NCBI GenBank assembly: GCA_964590995.1
Contig: CAZPYY010000016.1
Coordinates: 1 to 18,621, forward strand
Reading direction: 5' to 3'
Source of the DNA: Susulua sp964590995
GTDB lineage: Bacteria; Omnitrophota; Gorgyraeia; Duberdicusellales; 4484-171
DNA length: 18,621 bases
The position numbers and the translations under genes are program-made. Shown piece after piece: positions 13,565 to 18,621 of this stretch; within the stretch, counting starts at the first letter, position 1; each line of letters opens with the position of its first letter. Below the pieces are notes generated by a model. The model saw only the letters and a program-made list of their open reading frames with translations, was not told the DNA's origin and did no database searches.

Positions 13565-15106
13565 ATGTTAGTTAAGGTTTTGTCAGCGTCAAATTCAGGC
13601 CTTGAGGCCATTGGTATAGATGTAGAGGTAAATGTTGCAAATAGAGGTTTGCCGGCTTTTGAAATCGTTGGTTTACCTAGTAAAGCAGTGGATGAAAGCA
13701 AGGAGAGGGTTAGAACCGCAGTCATAAATTCAAATATTGAATTTCCTTCAAGAAGAATTGTTGTTAATCTAGCACCGGGCGATGTCCCTAAGGAAGGTTC
13801 TTTCTATGATTTGCCTATAGCGGTAGGTATTTTAGCATCAATTATTCAATTCAAAATTCCCAGAGGCAGTCTTTTCTTTGGTGAGCTTTCTCTTGACGGA
13901 ACATTACGCCATACAAAAGGGGCATTGCTATTAGCATTGTTTGCCAAAGAAAAGGGAATTAAAAATATATTTGTGCCAAAATCATGCGCGAATGAAGCAG
14001 CTGTTGTCAAAGGAATAGACGTTTACCCTATTGAAAACCTAAGTCATTTATCAGCTTATTTATTAAACGAAATCGGAATCCAGCCGGTTGAATTTAAGGA
14101 GGTAGATGAAGAAAGGGGTGTTGTTAGGGCTGAATTTGATATGGCAGAGATTTTAGGCCAGGAGCAAGCTAAAAGGGCAATGGAGATTTCAGCTGCCGGA
14201 GGACATAATCTTTTTATGTCCGGCAGCCCCGGGTCAGGTAAAACCATGTTGGCACGGGCACTTCAAGGCATTTTACCGGTGTTAATCGGCGGAGAACAGT
14301 TGGAGGTTACAAAAATATATTCGGCTGCCGGCCGTATTCCACCAGAAGGTTCAATTATTAAAACACGCCCTTTTAGGTCACCTCACCATACTATTTCCCA
14401 AGTTGGCCTTATTGGCGGAGGCACAAGGCCTCAGCCCGGAGAAATAAGTTTGGCCCATCGCGGAATATTATTTTTGGATGAGTTCAATGAATTTCCGCGT
14501 AGTGTTTTAGAAGCATTAAGACAACCTATAGAGGATGGCCGGGTTTCCATTTCCCGCAGCAGAGAAAGAGTAAGGTATCCTTGTAAATTTATGCTAATAG
14601 CCTCAGCTAATCCTTGTCCGTGCGGTTACTTGCATCATCCTAAAAAGCCTTGCCTATGTACGCAAAGGGAAATAGAAAAATACAGGAAACGAGTTTCCGG
14701 CCCGATGTTAGACCGTATTGACCTTCATGTTGATGTTCCGGCAGTTAGTGTTAAGGAGCTTTCCGATGATGAGCAAATAAAGACAGGTTTAGAAACCTCC
14801 GAACAAATACAAAAACGTGTGGTTTCAGCCAGAAAAATTCAACAGGCTCGTTTCAAAGAAGAGGGTATTTATACCAACGCAGAGATGAAAAACGTGCATA
14901 TAAAAAAACATTGCAAGCTTTCAAAAGAGATAAAACAATTACTGCGCCGGGCTGGTGTTGCTTTTCAGCTTTCGGCACGCTCTTATTTTAAAATGATAAA
15001 AGTGGCAAGGACTATAGCAGATTTAGAGAGTTTACCAGAGATAAGTGTAGTTCATATGGCAGAAGCTTTACAATACAGGCCAAAAGTTCGGGCAGAAGGT
15101 TTATGA
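13565..15106 (+). CDS. comM: ComM/YifB family AAA+ ATPase (Mg-chelatase-like)
   Basis: A 513-residue ComM. In Vibrio cholerae the family protein is a hexameric helicase that promotes branch migration during natural transformation. The N-terminal Lon-protease-like domain covers about 1-170 (EVNVANRGLPAFEIVGLPSKAVDESKERV, NLAPGDVPKEGSFYDLPIAVGIL). The AAA+ domain follows: LGQEQAKRAMEISAAGGHNL, Walker A GSPGSGKT (220-227), Walker B around D305-E306 (ILFLDEFNEF), and the cysteine cluster CPCGYLHHPKKPCLC characteristic of the family. The C-terminal Mg-chelatase domain includes SGPMLDRIDLHVDVP and AFQLSARSYFKMIKVARTIADL. Length and motifs are normal. AGGAGAGG at 13551 supports the ATG. The stop overlaps the yraN start (ATGA), so the two are translationally coupled. 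Confidence 0.95.
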   Translation: MLVKVLSASNSGLEAIGIDVEVNVANRGLPAFEIVGLPSKAVDESKERVRTAVINSNIEFPSRRIVVNLAPGDVPKEGSFYDLPIAVGILASIIQFKIPRGSLFFGELSLDGTLRHTKGALLLALFAKEKGIKNIFVPKSCANEAAVVKGIDVYPIENLSHLSAYLLNEIGIQPVEFKEVDEERGVVRAEFDMAEILGQEQAKRAMEISAAGGHNLFMSGSPGSGKTMLARALQGILPVLIGGEQLEVTKIYSAAGRIPPEGSIIKTRPFRSPHHTISQVGLIGGGTRPQPGEISLAHRGILFLDEFNEFPRSVLEALRQPIEDGRVSISRSRERVRYPCKFMLIASANPCPCGYLHHPKKPCLCTQREIEKYRKRVSGPMLDRIDLHVDVPAVSVKELSDDEQIKTGLETSEQIQKRVVSARKIQQARFKEEGIYTNAEMKNVHIKKHCKLSKEIKQLLRRAGVAFQLSARSYFKMIKVARTIADLESLPEISVVHMAEALQYRPKVRAEGL

Positions 15107-15516
15107 GTATTTTTAAAGAAGACAATCGAGAAATTATTGAGAAAAGCCTTTCTCTTAAGACAAAGAACCTTAAAGCCGGCCGGTTAGGAGAAGAAATAGC
15201 AAAGAAATACTTACAGTCTAATAGGTACGCTATAATTGAACAAAATTACCGGACAAGGCGGGCTGAAATTGATTTAATTGCTTTACATAAAGGCATATTA
15301 GTATTTATAGAGGTGAGGACAAAAAGAGGCGAGAGATTCGGCATACCTGAAGAGTCGCTCAACCGAAACAAAAAAATTAAGCTTATCGGTAATGCCAAAG
15401 CTTACGTAGCTAAGAAAAGATGGAAGAAAGAGTATAGAATAGATGCGATTTGTATTGTTTTAGATAATAATTATCGAGTCAGTCGCATTAACCATTATAA
15501 GAATATCACTTTCTAA
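15103..15516 (+). CDS. yraN: YraN family endonuclease-like protein (UPF0102)
   Basis: A 137-residue member of UPF0102, a PD-(D/E)xK-fold family of predicted nucleases. It is often found beside comM and dprA and presumed to act in DNA processing; the biochemical role is not settled. The family core is plain: KAGRLGEEIAKKYLQSNRYAIIEQNYRTRRAEIDLIA, with the catalytic-like E and D in AEIDLI, and ILVFIEVRTKRGERFG, with E-x-R where many members have E-V-K. The first 22 residues before KAGRLGEE are a short extension. The start overlaps comM by 4 nt. The stop codon's last base is the first base of a REP-like hairpin. Confidence 0.9.
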   Translation: MSIFKEDNREIIEKSLSLKTKNLKAGRLGEEIAKKYLQSNRYAIIEQNYRTRRAEIDLIALHKGILVFIEVRTKRGERFGIPEESLNRNKKIKLIGNAKAYVAKKRWKKEYRIDAICIVLDNNYRVSRINHYKNITF

Positions 15517-15542
15517 CCGGTTGAGGACTGTCCTCAACCGGT
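15516..15542. repeat. REP-like hairpin (family A) abutting the yraN stop codon
   Basis: ACCGGTTGAGGA (15516-15527), loop CTG, TCCTCAACCGGT (15531-15542): a perfect 12-bp stem whose core is identical to the hairpin at 12565. It lies 3 kb from the RAYT gene, so the family is not confined to the transposase flanks. No T-run follows. Confidence 0.88.
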
Positions 15543-15585
15543 AACAGTTTGTGACCGGTAGCAAAAAGAAAAGGAGTTTTTAAAA

Positions 15586-16104
15586 ATGAAAAAACCAATT
15601 TTTTCAGGGGCAATAGAAAAAAATATTTTTTTGATTAGGCGGCACAGGGTTATGCTTAGCACGCATCTGGCTGAGCTTTATGGGGTTGAGGCAAAAGTAT
15701 TAGTTCAAGCTGTAAAGCGAAATATTGATAGGTTTCCTGAAGATTTTATGTTTCAGCTTAACGAACTTGAATTTAAAAACTTGAAGTCACGAATTGTGAC
15801 TTCAAGTTGGGGTGGCATCCGTCGAGCTAATCCATATGCTTTTACTGAACAAGGCGTAGCAATGCTTTCGAGCATTTTAAGAAGCAAACGCGCCATACAA
15901 ATGAATATTGCTATTATGCGTATATTTGTAAAATTACGGCATATTCTTTTTACCGACAAAGAGCTTGCTTATAAATTAAATCAACTTGAAGGGAAGATAG
16001 GGAAGCATGATGCAGAAATCCGTGCTATTTTTGAGGCGATTCAACAGCTCATATCTGTTCCAGATGAACCGAAACGGCAAATAGGGTTTCATAAGGCTGG
16101 TTGA
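15586..16104 (+). CDS. ORF6N domain protein
   Basis: A 172-residue protein with an N-terminal ORF6N domain (about 10-95): NIFLIRRHRVMLSTHLAELYGVEAKVLVQAVKRN, RFPEDFMFQL, and the signature RANPYAFTEQGVAMLSSIL. ORF6N is a putative DNA-binding domain first seen in phage and large DNA virus proteins and is scattered through bacterial genomes, including as stand-alone genes; its function is unknown. The C-terminal half is helical with a possible coiled coil (LAYKLNQLEGKIGKHDAEIRAIFEAIQQL). AAAAGGAG at 15569 supports the ATG. The TGA stop is formed by a degenerate copy of the local palindromic repeat (GGT-TGA-GGC), so the original C terminus may have been altered. It may be a remnant of a phage or mobile element. 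Confidence 0.85.
   Translation: MKKPIFSGAIEKNIFLIRRHRVMLSTHLAELYGVEAKVLVQAVKRNIDRFPEDFMFQLNELEFKNLKSRIVTSSWGGIRRANPYAFTEQGVAMLSSILRSKRAIQMNIAIMRIFVKLRHILFTDKELAYKLNQLEGKIGKHDAEIRAIFEAIQQLISVPDEPKRQIGFHKAG
15778..15808. repeat. Perfect 13-bp inverted repeat inside the ORF6N gene
   Basis: AACTTGAAGTCAC (15778-15790), loop GAATT, GTGACTTCAAGTT (15796-15808). It encodes NLKSRIVTSSW, a segment normally present in ORF6N proteins (similar to LRSQ-VTSSWGG), so it need not be an insertion. In RNA it would form a stable hairpin; as DNA it could be an operator. Confidence 0.7.
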
Positions 16105-16120
16105 GGCGAATCCTGAACAG
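16097..16120. repeat. Degenerate family A/B palindrome supplying the ORF6N stop codon
   Basis: The sequence GGTTGAGG-CGAAT-CCTGAACAGG (from 16099) has the arm of family A (GGTTGAGG) and the CGAATCC centre of family B, with mismatches in the right arm. The TGA at 16102-16104 is the stop of the ORF6N gene. It reads as a decayed or hybrid repeat copy. Confidence 0.5.
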
Positions 16121-16124
16121 GAGC

Positions 16125-16153
16125 TTTCTTAGTGTGTGAGATTCTGATATAAT
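16125..16153 (+). promoter_or_regulatory. Candidate extended -10 promoter, leaderless start of the HTH protein gene
   Basis: A perfect TATAAT (16148-16153) is preceded by TGA, giving the extended -10 TGATATAAT. A weak -35 TTTCTT lies at 16125-16130 with 17-nt spacing. The ATG at 16161 begins 7 nt after the -10 box, and no Shine-Dalgarno sequence precedes it, so transcription would start at or beside the initiation codon. Confidence 0.6.
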
Positions 16154-16160
16154 AATAAAT

Positions 16161-17603
16161 ATGCCAAAGAAAATAGTAACGCCTGCTATAAGAAAAATAG
16201 TCCTTCGAGAGAAAAGACGTACCCCGCATTTAGGGGTTAGGCCTCTATCAGAATTGTTAAAGAAGAAGCATAAGGTTATACTTTCTAAGAGTGCAATTAA
16301 TAAAATCCTTATTTCTTCCGGTTTAAAAGATAAAAAGGGACGCAAGAAATCCTTACTTATTTATAAGGCAAAAGGCCTTACCCACTGCGGGTTATTCCTC
16401 CTGCGCTGCCTGGATTATCAGGTAGATATATTTGATTATTTAAGCCAGGAGCTTAAAGGTTGCTTTCCCAAGATAAGTAAAGATCTATTGAAACAATTGA
16501 TTATTTTAGCTAGTTTCTCAGCCCTTATTAATGAGGATCCCAAACAGAGTATGGAGAGAAAGGGTTTTTTAAGATTAGCTGGCTTAGGGCACTTTCCAGC
16601 TCGCAAGATGGATTACTTTAAGCGTCAGTTATCCCAACATAAACCCAAGGTAGATTTGAAGCCCTTAAAGGAGAGTTTAGTTTGTGTTTCTACAATAAAG
16701 ATTCTCTTTAATAATGGGTATTGCGGCCATTTTGACGCTCAGATGTCGACTCTTTGGAGCGGACCTTGCAAGATGGAACAATTCTCCTCTTCCCTAAGAG
16801 CTGCCAATAAATTAATTGAACAGATGATAGAAAATAAGACTATTATTATTGGATACACTAAGAGTTTTGGTTATCTATCTCCCCTAACTTTTGATTTTTT
16901 AAAAGCTATGGATAAGGGAATAAAAAAGGTTGAATTTTTAGATGAGCGCGGAAAGGTTTTAAAGGAGCTAAAAGTAAATTTGCCTAAGGCTTCTTTTTTC
17001 ATTGGTTACTATCCTGAAATTCTTAATAAAGGGGTTATTCCTATAGGCAGGCCCAAGAGATTCAAGAGTTTCTTTTGGGAGGGGGTAGGTGAGTTTCTAT
17101 GTGTATCATCTCTAACAAGATTTTCACAACCTGGACAAAAACAAGAGCTTATGCTTAATAATGTCCTCATAAAGCAGGGAGCTTCTCTCCTGCCTTCCTG
17201 GGGTCTTCTTACCGGCAACATTAGTAGTAATAAGGCAAGAATAACTTCTTACTTGAAAAAATACTTATATTTGTGGCCAAATGCTGAAAAAAGCTTTATA
17301 GAAGATATGAGAATCATTGAAAAATCGATCTTTAATCCCCCTAAGGATAGGGGTTATTTAGCCAAAATGCTACCTAAGAGTCTTGTTTTTAAGGATTTAC
17401 TTGATTTTGCTAGGGTAGGGCAAATTTTATCGGTTATTTTCAAAGAGATGATTTGTGGTTGGGAACCTAAGAACAAGGAAGGCGACTTTGCTATTGGCAA
17501 AGATTACCTTAGAATCAGCCTAAAAAAGATACCTCGCGAGGTGAAAAAACGCTTTAATAACGGCCGTTTTTACCTGGATGGGAGGAGAATTTTTATTCAA
17601 TAG
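16161..17603 (+). CDS. HTH protein resembling a degenerate DDE (RNase H-fold) transposase
   Basis: A 480-residue protein without a confident family name. The N terminus (about 5-55, TPAIRKIVLREKRRTPHLGVRPLSELL then SKSAINKILISSGL) looks like the helix-turn-helix pair of IS630/IS481-type transposases. The centre and C-terminal part follow the layout of DDE transposases. GYCGHFDAQMSTLWSG (D192) resembles the first strand (DGHFxPYYG), GYTKSFGYLSPLTFDFLKAM resembles the second catalytic strand (normally fDRGYYSxxxF) but lacks the Asp, and LLTGNISSNKARITSYLKKYL followed by AEKSF (E376) resembles the final (Y)-x-x-RW-x-IE-x-x-F helix. If right, one catalytic residue is missing, pointing to a dead or domesticated transposase. 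It has its own leaderless-type promoter, no inverted repeats were seen at its ends, and it lies just upstream of the pilin control region. The assignment is by eye only. Confidence 0.5.
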   Translation: MPKKIVTPAIRKIVLREKRRTPHLGVRPLSELLKKKHKVILSKSAINKILISSGLKDKKGRKKSLLIYKAKGLTHCGLFLLRCLDYQVDIFDYLSQELKGCFPKISKDLLKQLIILASFSALINEDPKQSMERKGFLRLAGLGHFPARKMDYFKRQLSQHKPKVDLKPLKESLVCVSTIKILFNNGYCGHFDAQMSTLWSGPCKMEQFSSSLRAANKLIEQMIENKTIIIGYTKSFGYLSPLTFDFLKAMDKGIKKVEFLDERGKVLKELKVNLPKASFFIGYYPEILNKGVIPIGRPKRFKSFFWEGVGEFLCVSSLTRFSQPGQKQELMLNNVLIKQGASLLPSWGLLTGNISSNKARITSYLKKYLYLWPNAEKSFIEDMRIIEKSIFNPPKDRGYLAKMLPKSLVFKDLLDFARVGQILSVIFKEMICGWEPKNKEGDFAIGKDYLRISLKKIPREVKKRFNNGRFYLDGRRIFIQ

Positions 17604-17631
17604 AATTAAAGCGTTTTCAAAAAATATGGGT

Positions 17632-17661
17632 TTTTCTTGCTCTTTTCTTGAAATTTTCTTG
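17632..17661 (+). repeat. Three TTTTCTTG iterons with exact 11-bp period at the pilin promoter
   Basis: TTTTCTTG occurs at 17632-17639, 17643-17650 and 17654-17661, each followed by a different 3-nt spacer (CTC, AAA, TTC). An 11-bp period puts all three on the same face of the helix, as expected for cooperative binding of a regulator. The second copy overlaps the -35 box and the third lies between -35 and -10. Confidence 0.6.
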
Positions 17662-17677
17662 TTCTTTATGGTATATT
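17648..17677 (+). promoter_or_regulatory. Candidate sigma-70-type promoter of the pilin operon
   Basis: TTGAAA (17648-17653), 18-nt spacer, TATATT (17672-17677) preceded by TGG, an extended -10. Initiation about 7 nt downstream, near 17684, coincides with the first base pairs of the riboswitch aptamer, which supports the assignment. Confidence 0.6.
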
Positions 17678-17682
17678 TATAT

Positions 17683-17780
17683 GGTTGCTTGGGGAGGCGA
17701 CGAAAAAGGTAATCCACTAAAAGTGGAACACAAAGCCCAGGATTCCAAAGAAGAGTTTTCAAAGGAACAGCCGGGCCACC
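17683..17780 (+). ncRNA. Cyclic di-GMP-I (GEMM-I) riboswitch
   Basis: The aptamer lies in the leader of the tandem pilin genes. Recognisable GEMM-I parts: AGGTAA then the hairpin TCCAC-TAAAA-GTGGA (17713-17726) and the conserved AACACAAAGCC (17726-17736), with the GG/U of 17708-17710 pairing to GCC; a second arm built on TTCC (17743-17746) with GGAA (17764-17767); and the closing CAGCCGGGCCACC (17768-17780). The P1 helix pairs GGTTGC (17683-17688) with GCCACC with one mismatch. Aligned by eye to the Vibrio Vc2 aptamer, the position that distinguishes cyclic di-GMP from cGAMP (G20) is a G, favouring cyclic di-GMP. The downstream terminator reuses the 3' arm, so ligand binding should favour read-through into the pilins (inference). 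Confidence 0.85.
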
Positions 17781-17812
17781 GAAAGTCTCTCAAAAGGTGG
17801 TGCGGCTTTTTT
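17770..17812 (+). terminator. Riboswitch expression platform: intrinsic terminator
   Basis: GCCGGGCCACC (17770-17780) pairs with GGTGGTGCGGC (17796-17806), with one mismatch and one G-U pair, over a 15-nt loop, followed by six T (17807-17812). The 5' arm is also the 3' closing strand of the GEMM aptamer, so the two structures exclude each other. It ends 15 nt before the first pilin gene. Confidence 0.85.
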
Positions 17813-17827
17813 ATTAGGGAGCAGAAG

Positions 17828-17998
17828 ATGAGAATAAAAAACATAAAACGAAGAAAAGCTCAAGTGGTTATCGAGTATGTAGCTATATTTGCCATAGTGA
17901 TTGTAGCTATTGCTAGCGTAGGATTTCTGCCTAAGATAAAGGCTAATTTTTCCAATCACTATGACAAGTGCGTAGATGTAATATTAGAGCGAGGATAA
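17828..17998 (+). CDS. Flp/class III signal-peptide pilin 1
   Basis: A 56-residue type IV-like pilin subunit. A short basic leader (MRIKNIKRRKA) precedes the mature N terminus QVVIEY, with Glu at +5 and Tyr at +6 as in Flp pilins, then one hydrophobic helix (VAIFAIVIVAIASVGFL) and a short polar tail ending KCVDVILERG with one cysteine. Cleavage would follow Ala rather than the usual Gly. The start at 17828 is chosen because AGGGAG lies just upstream and the preceding in-frame stretch is riboswitch and terminator sequence. This is the first of four pilin genes, 4 nt before the next, and the nearest gene to the riboswitch terminator. Confidence 0.88.
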   Translation: MRIKNIKRRKAQVVIEYVAIFAIVIVAIASVGFLPKIKANFSNHYDKCVDVILERG

Positions 17999-18002
17999 GA
18001 TT

Positions 18003-18152
18003 GTGAAGAGAAAAGCCCAAAACTTTATTGAATACGCAGCGTTAATCATGATAATTTCAGCTGCTTTAGTGGCTATGAAAGTGTATATTCAAAGAGCAAT
18101 GAATGTTCGTCTTGCCCAGGTAAGGGCAGAGTTAAATGAAAGTATCCGATAA
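18003..18152 (+). CDS. Flp/class III signal-peptide pilin 2 (GTG start, 49 aa)
   Basis: A 49-residue pilin easily missed because of its size and GTG start. The leader is only VKRKA (first residue Met in the protein); the mature part starts QNFIEY with Glu +5 and Tyr +6, followed by the helix AALIMIISAALVAMKVYI and a charged tail (RALNESIR-like, ending ELNESIR). GAGG at 17991-17994, inside the end of pilin 1, serves as the ribosome binding site, so translation is probably coupled. The gap to pilin 1 is 4 nt. Function by family: pilus subunit or minor pilin. Confidence 0.85.
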   Translation: MKRKAQNFIEYAALIMIISAALVAMKVYIQRAMNVRLAQVRAELNESIR

Positions 18153-18171
18153 TTTGAGGAGGTGTAGTAGA

Positions 18172-18357
18172 ATGAGACGTAGAAAGGCACAAAGTATTTT
18201 GGAGTACACTCTTATTTTAGCAGCCATCATTGCCGGGATAATACTTGCTGCTAGAACCATGGTTAGGCCGGCAGTAGAGCAGAGCTTTACTGACGCTACC
18301 GGTGCCATGGAGGATATGACTTCAAGGTTTAATTCTCAATTGGGTGGCGGAGAGTAA
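18172..18357 (+). CDS. Flp/class III signal-peptide pilin 3
   Basis: A 61-residue pilin. The leader MRRRKA is followed by QSILEY (Glu +5, Tyr +6), the helix TLILAAIIAGIILAA and a tail of about 35 residues that is Ser/Thr/Gly-rich and ends FNSQLGGGE. GAGGAGGTG at 18156-18164 lies 7-8 nt before the ATG at 18172, so this start is chosen over the in-frame ATG at 18136, which lies within pilin 2. It has the best ribosome binding site of the group, which may mark the major subunit (inference). Confidence 0.88.
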   Translation: MRRRKAQSILEYTLILAAIIAGIILAARTMVRPAVEQSFTDATGAMEDMTSRFNSQLGGGE

Positions 18358-18388
18358 TTGGAAAGGTTAAAAATACGGAGGTGGAAAA

Positions 18389-18621
18389 ATGTTGATTAAG
18401 CTTAAGAGAGCACAATCTACCGCAGAATACGCTATACTGATATCGGTGATCGTAGGGGCTGCCTTAGCTATGCAAATTTACATTAAAAGATCCTTGCAGG
18501 CAAAGATGCATGATGCTGGTATTGCTTTAACCGATGTTAGCGCAGATATCACTGGTGATGGCGTGGTTCTGGGTACACAGAAGCAGTATGAACCTTACTA
18601 TGCTGAACAGAGGGTTTCAGA
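18389..18621 (+). CDS. Flp/class III signal-peptide pilin 4 (3' end outside window)
   Basis: A pilin gene open to the right edge; 77 residues are visible. The leader MLIKLKRA precedes QSTAEY (Glu +5, Tyr +6) and the helix AILISVIVGAALAMQIYI, then a longer, more polar C-terminal region than its neighbours (DVSADITGDGVVLGTQKQYE, EPYYAEQRVS). CGGAGGTGG at 18376-18384 is a strong ribosome binding site. The long tail suggests a minor, surface-exposed or tip subunit, but the C terminus is not visible. Confidence 0.87.
   Translation, partial: MLIKLKRAQSTAEYAILISVIVGAALAMQIYIKRSLQAKMHDAGIALTDVSADITGDGVVLGTQKQYEPYYAEQRVS

Noticed and set aside
11810..15542. CRISPR array
   Set aside because: The repeats are dispersed hairpins kilobases apart with no regular spacers and no cas genes.
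17664..17690. Sigma-54 promoter for the pilins
   Set aside because: TTGCTT at 17684 resembles a -12 element, but no GG is found 10 nt before the GC.
17683..17780. cGAMP-specific GEMM-Ib riboswitch
   Set aside because: The base aligned with the discriminating position appears to be G rather than A; the alignment was done by eye, so this is a preference and not an exclusion.
17648..17827. 60-residue N-terminal extension of pilin 1 in the same frame
   Set aside because: It translates the riboswitch and terminator, has no ribosome binding site, and the downstream ATG with AGGGAG gives a normal pilin leader.
18136..18171. ATG at 18136 as start of pilin 3
   Set aside because: It lies within pilin 2 and would spoil the short basic leader; GAGGAGGTG is placed for the ATG at 18172.

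Overview
The window is AT-rich bacterial DNA with short intergenic gaps. The best guess is an uncultured Omnitrophota (Omnitrophica) or a related Gram-negative lineage. The reasons are a Tad-type pilus locus with an outer-membrane secretin, pilins of the class III signal-peptide type (KA|QxxxEY), an RNA-ligase-partner PIN protein of a mainly archaeal family, an ORF6N protein, SpoVG outside Firmicutes, and many short GC-rich palindromes, one of them inside a coding sequence. The phylum is an inference from family content and was not checked by phylogeny.

Layout. 1-2625 (+): 3' end of an AmrS-like radical SAM gene, then two tandem CNNM/CBS (CorC/HlyC-like) membrane proteins; the first carries an in-frame palindromic insertion. 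2622-3206 (-): RNA-ligase-partner PIN protein, apparently read from a near-leaderless promoter. 3207-3439: divergent intergenic region with two strong hairpins. 3440-10080 (+): Tad pilus operon of lipoprotein PpiC isomerase, CpaB, CpaC secretin with a C-terminal TonB-like domain, one protein fusing CpaE-like and CpaF/TadA ATPases, and a second short CpaF. TadB and TadC are absent. 10135-11299: ECF sigma factor and zinc-finger membrane anti-sigma factor. 11487-11750: SpoVG. 11850-12560: RAYT-type HUH transposase flanked by REP-like hairpins. 12614-15516: dprA-comM-yraN. 15586-16104: ORF6N protein. 16161-17603: HTH protein that looks like a degenerate DDE transposase. 17632-17812: pilin control region made of 11-bp iterons, a sigma-70-type promoter, a GEMM-I riboswitch and an intrinsic terminator. 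17828-18621: four tandem Flp/class III pilins, the last cut by the window edge.

How it fits together. The assembly genes (3440-10080) and the pilin genes (17828 onward) are separated by about 7.7 kb of regulatory, mobile and DNA-processing genes. Pilin transcription appears to be gated by cyclic di-GMP through a riboswitch whose 3' half is also the 5' arm of a terminator, which suggests an ON switch. The sigma/anti-sigma pair and SpoVG share an exact two-block promoter motif (TGAAAGAA-N15-CGTCTATTAA), suggesting one ECF regulon. DprA, ComM and YraN between the two pilus blocks make a DNA-uptake role for the pilus conceivable but unproven.

The most unusual points are the CpaE-CpaF fusion beside a second CpaF, the secretin-TonB fusion, the riboswitch plus iterons at the tandem pilins, the candidate ECF promoter pair, and a set of small palindromes that sit around a RAYT gene, nest in one another and have entered a coding sequence.
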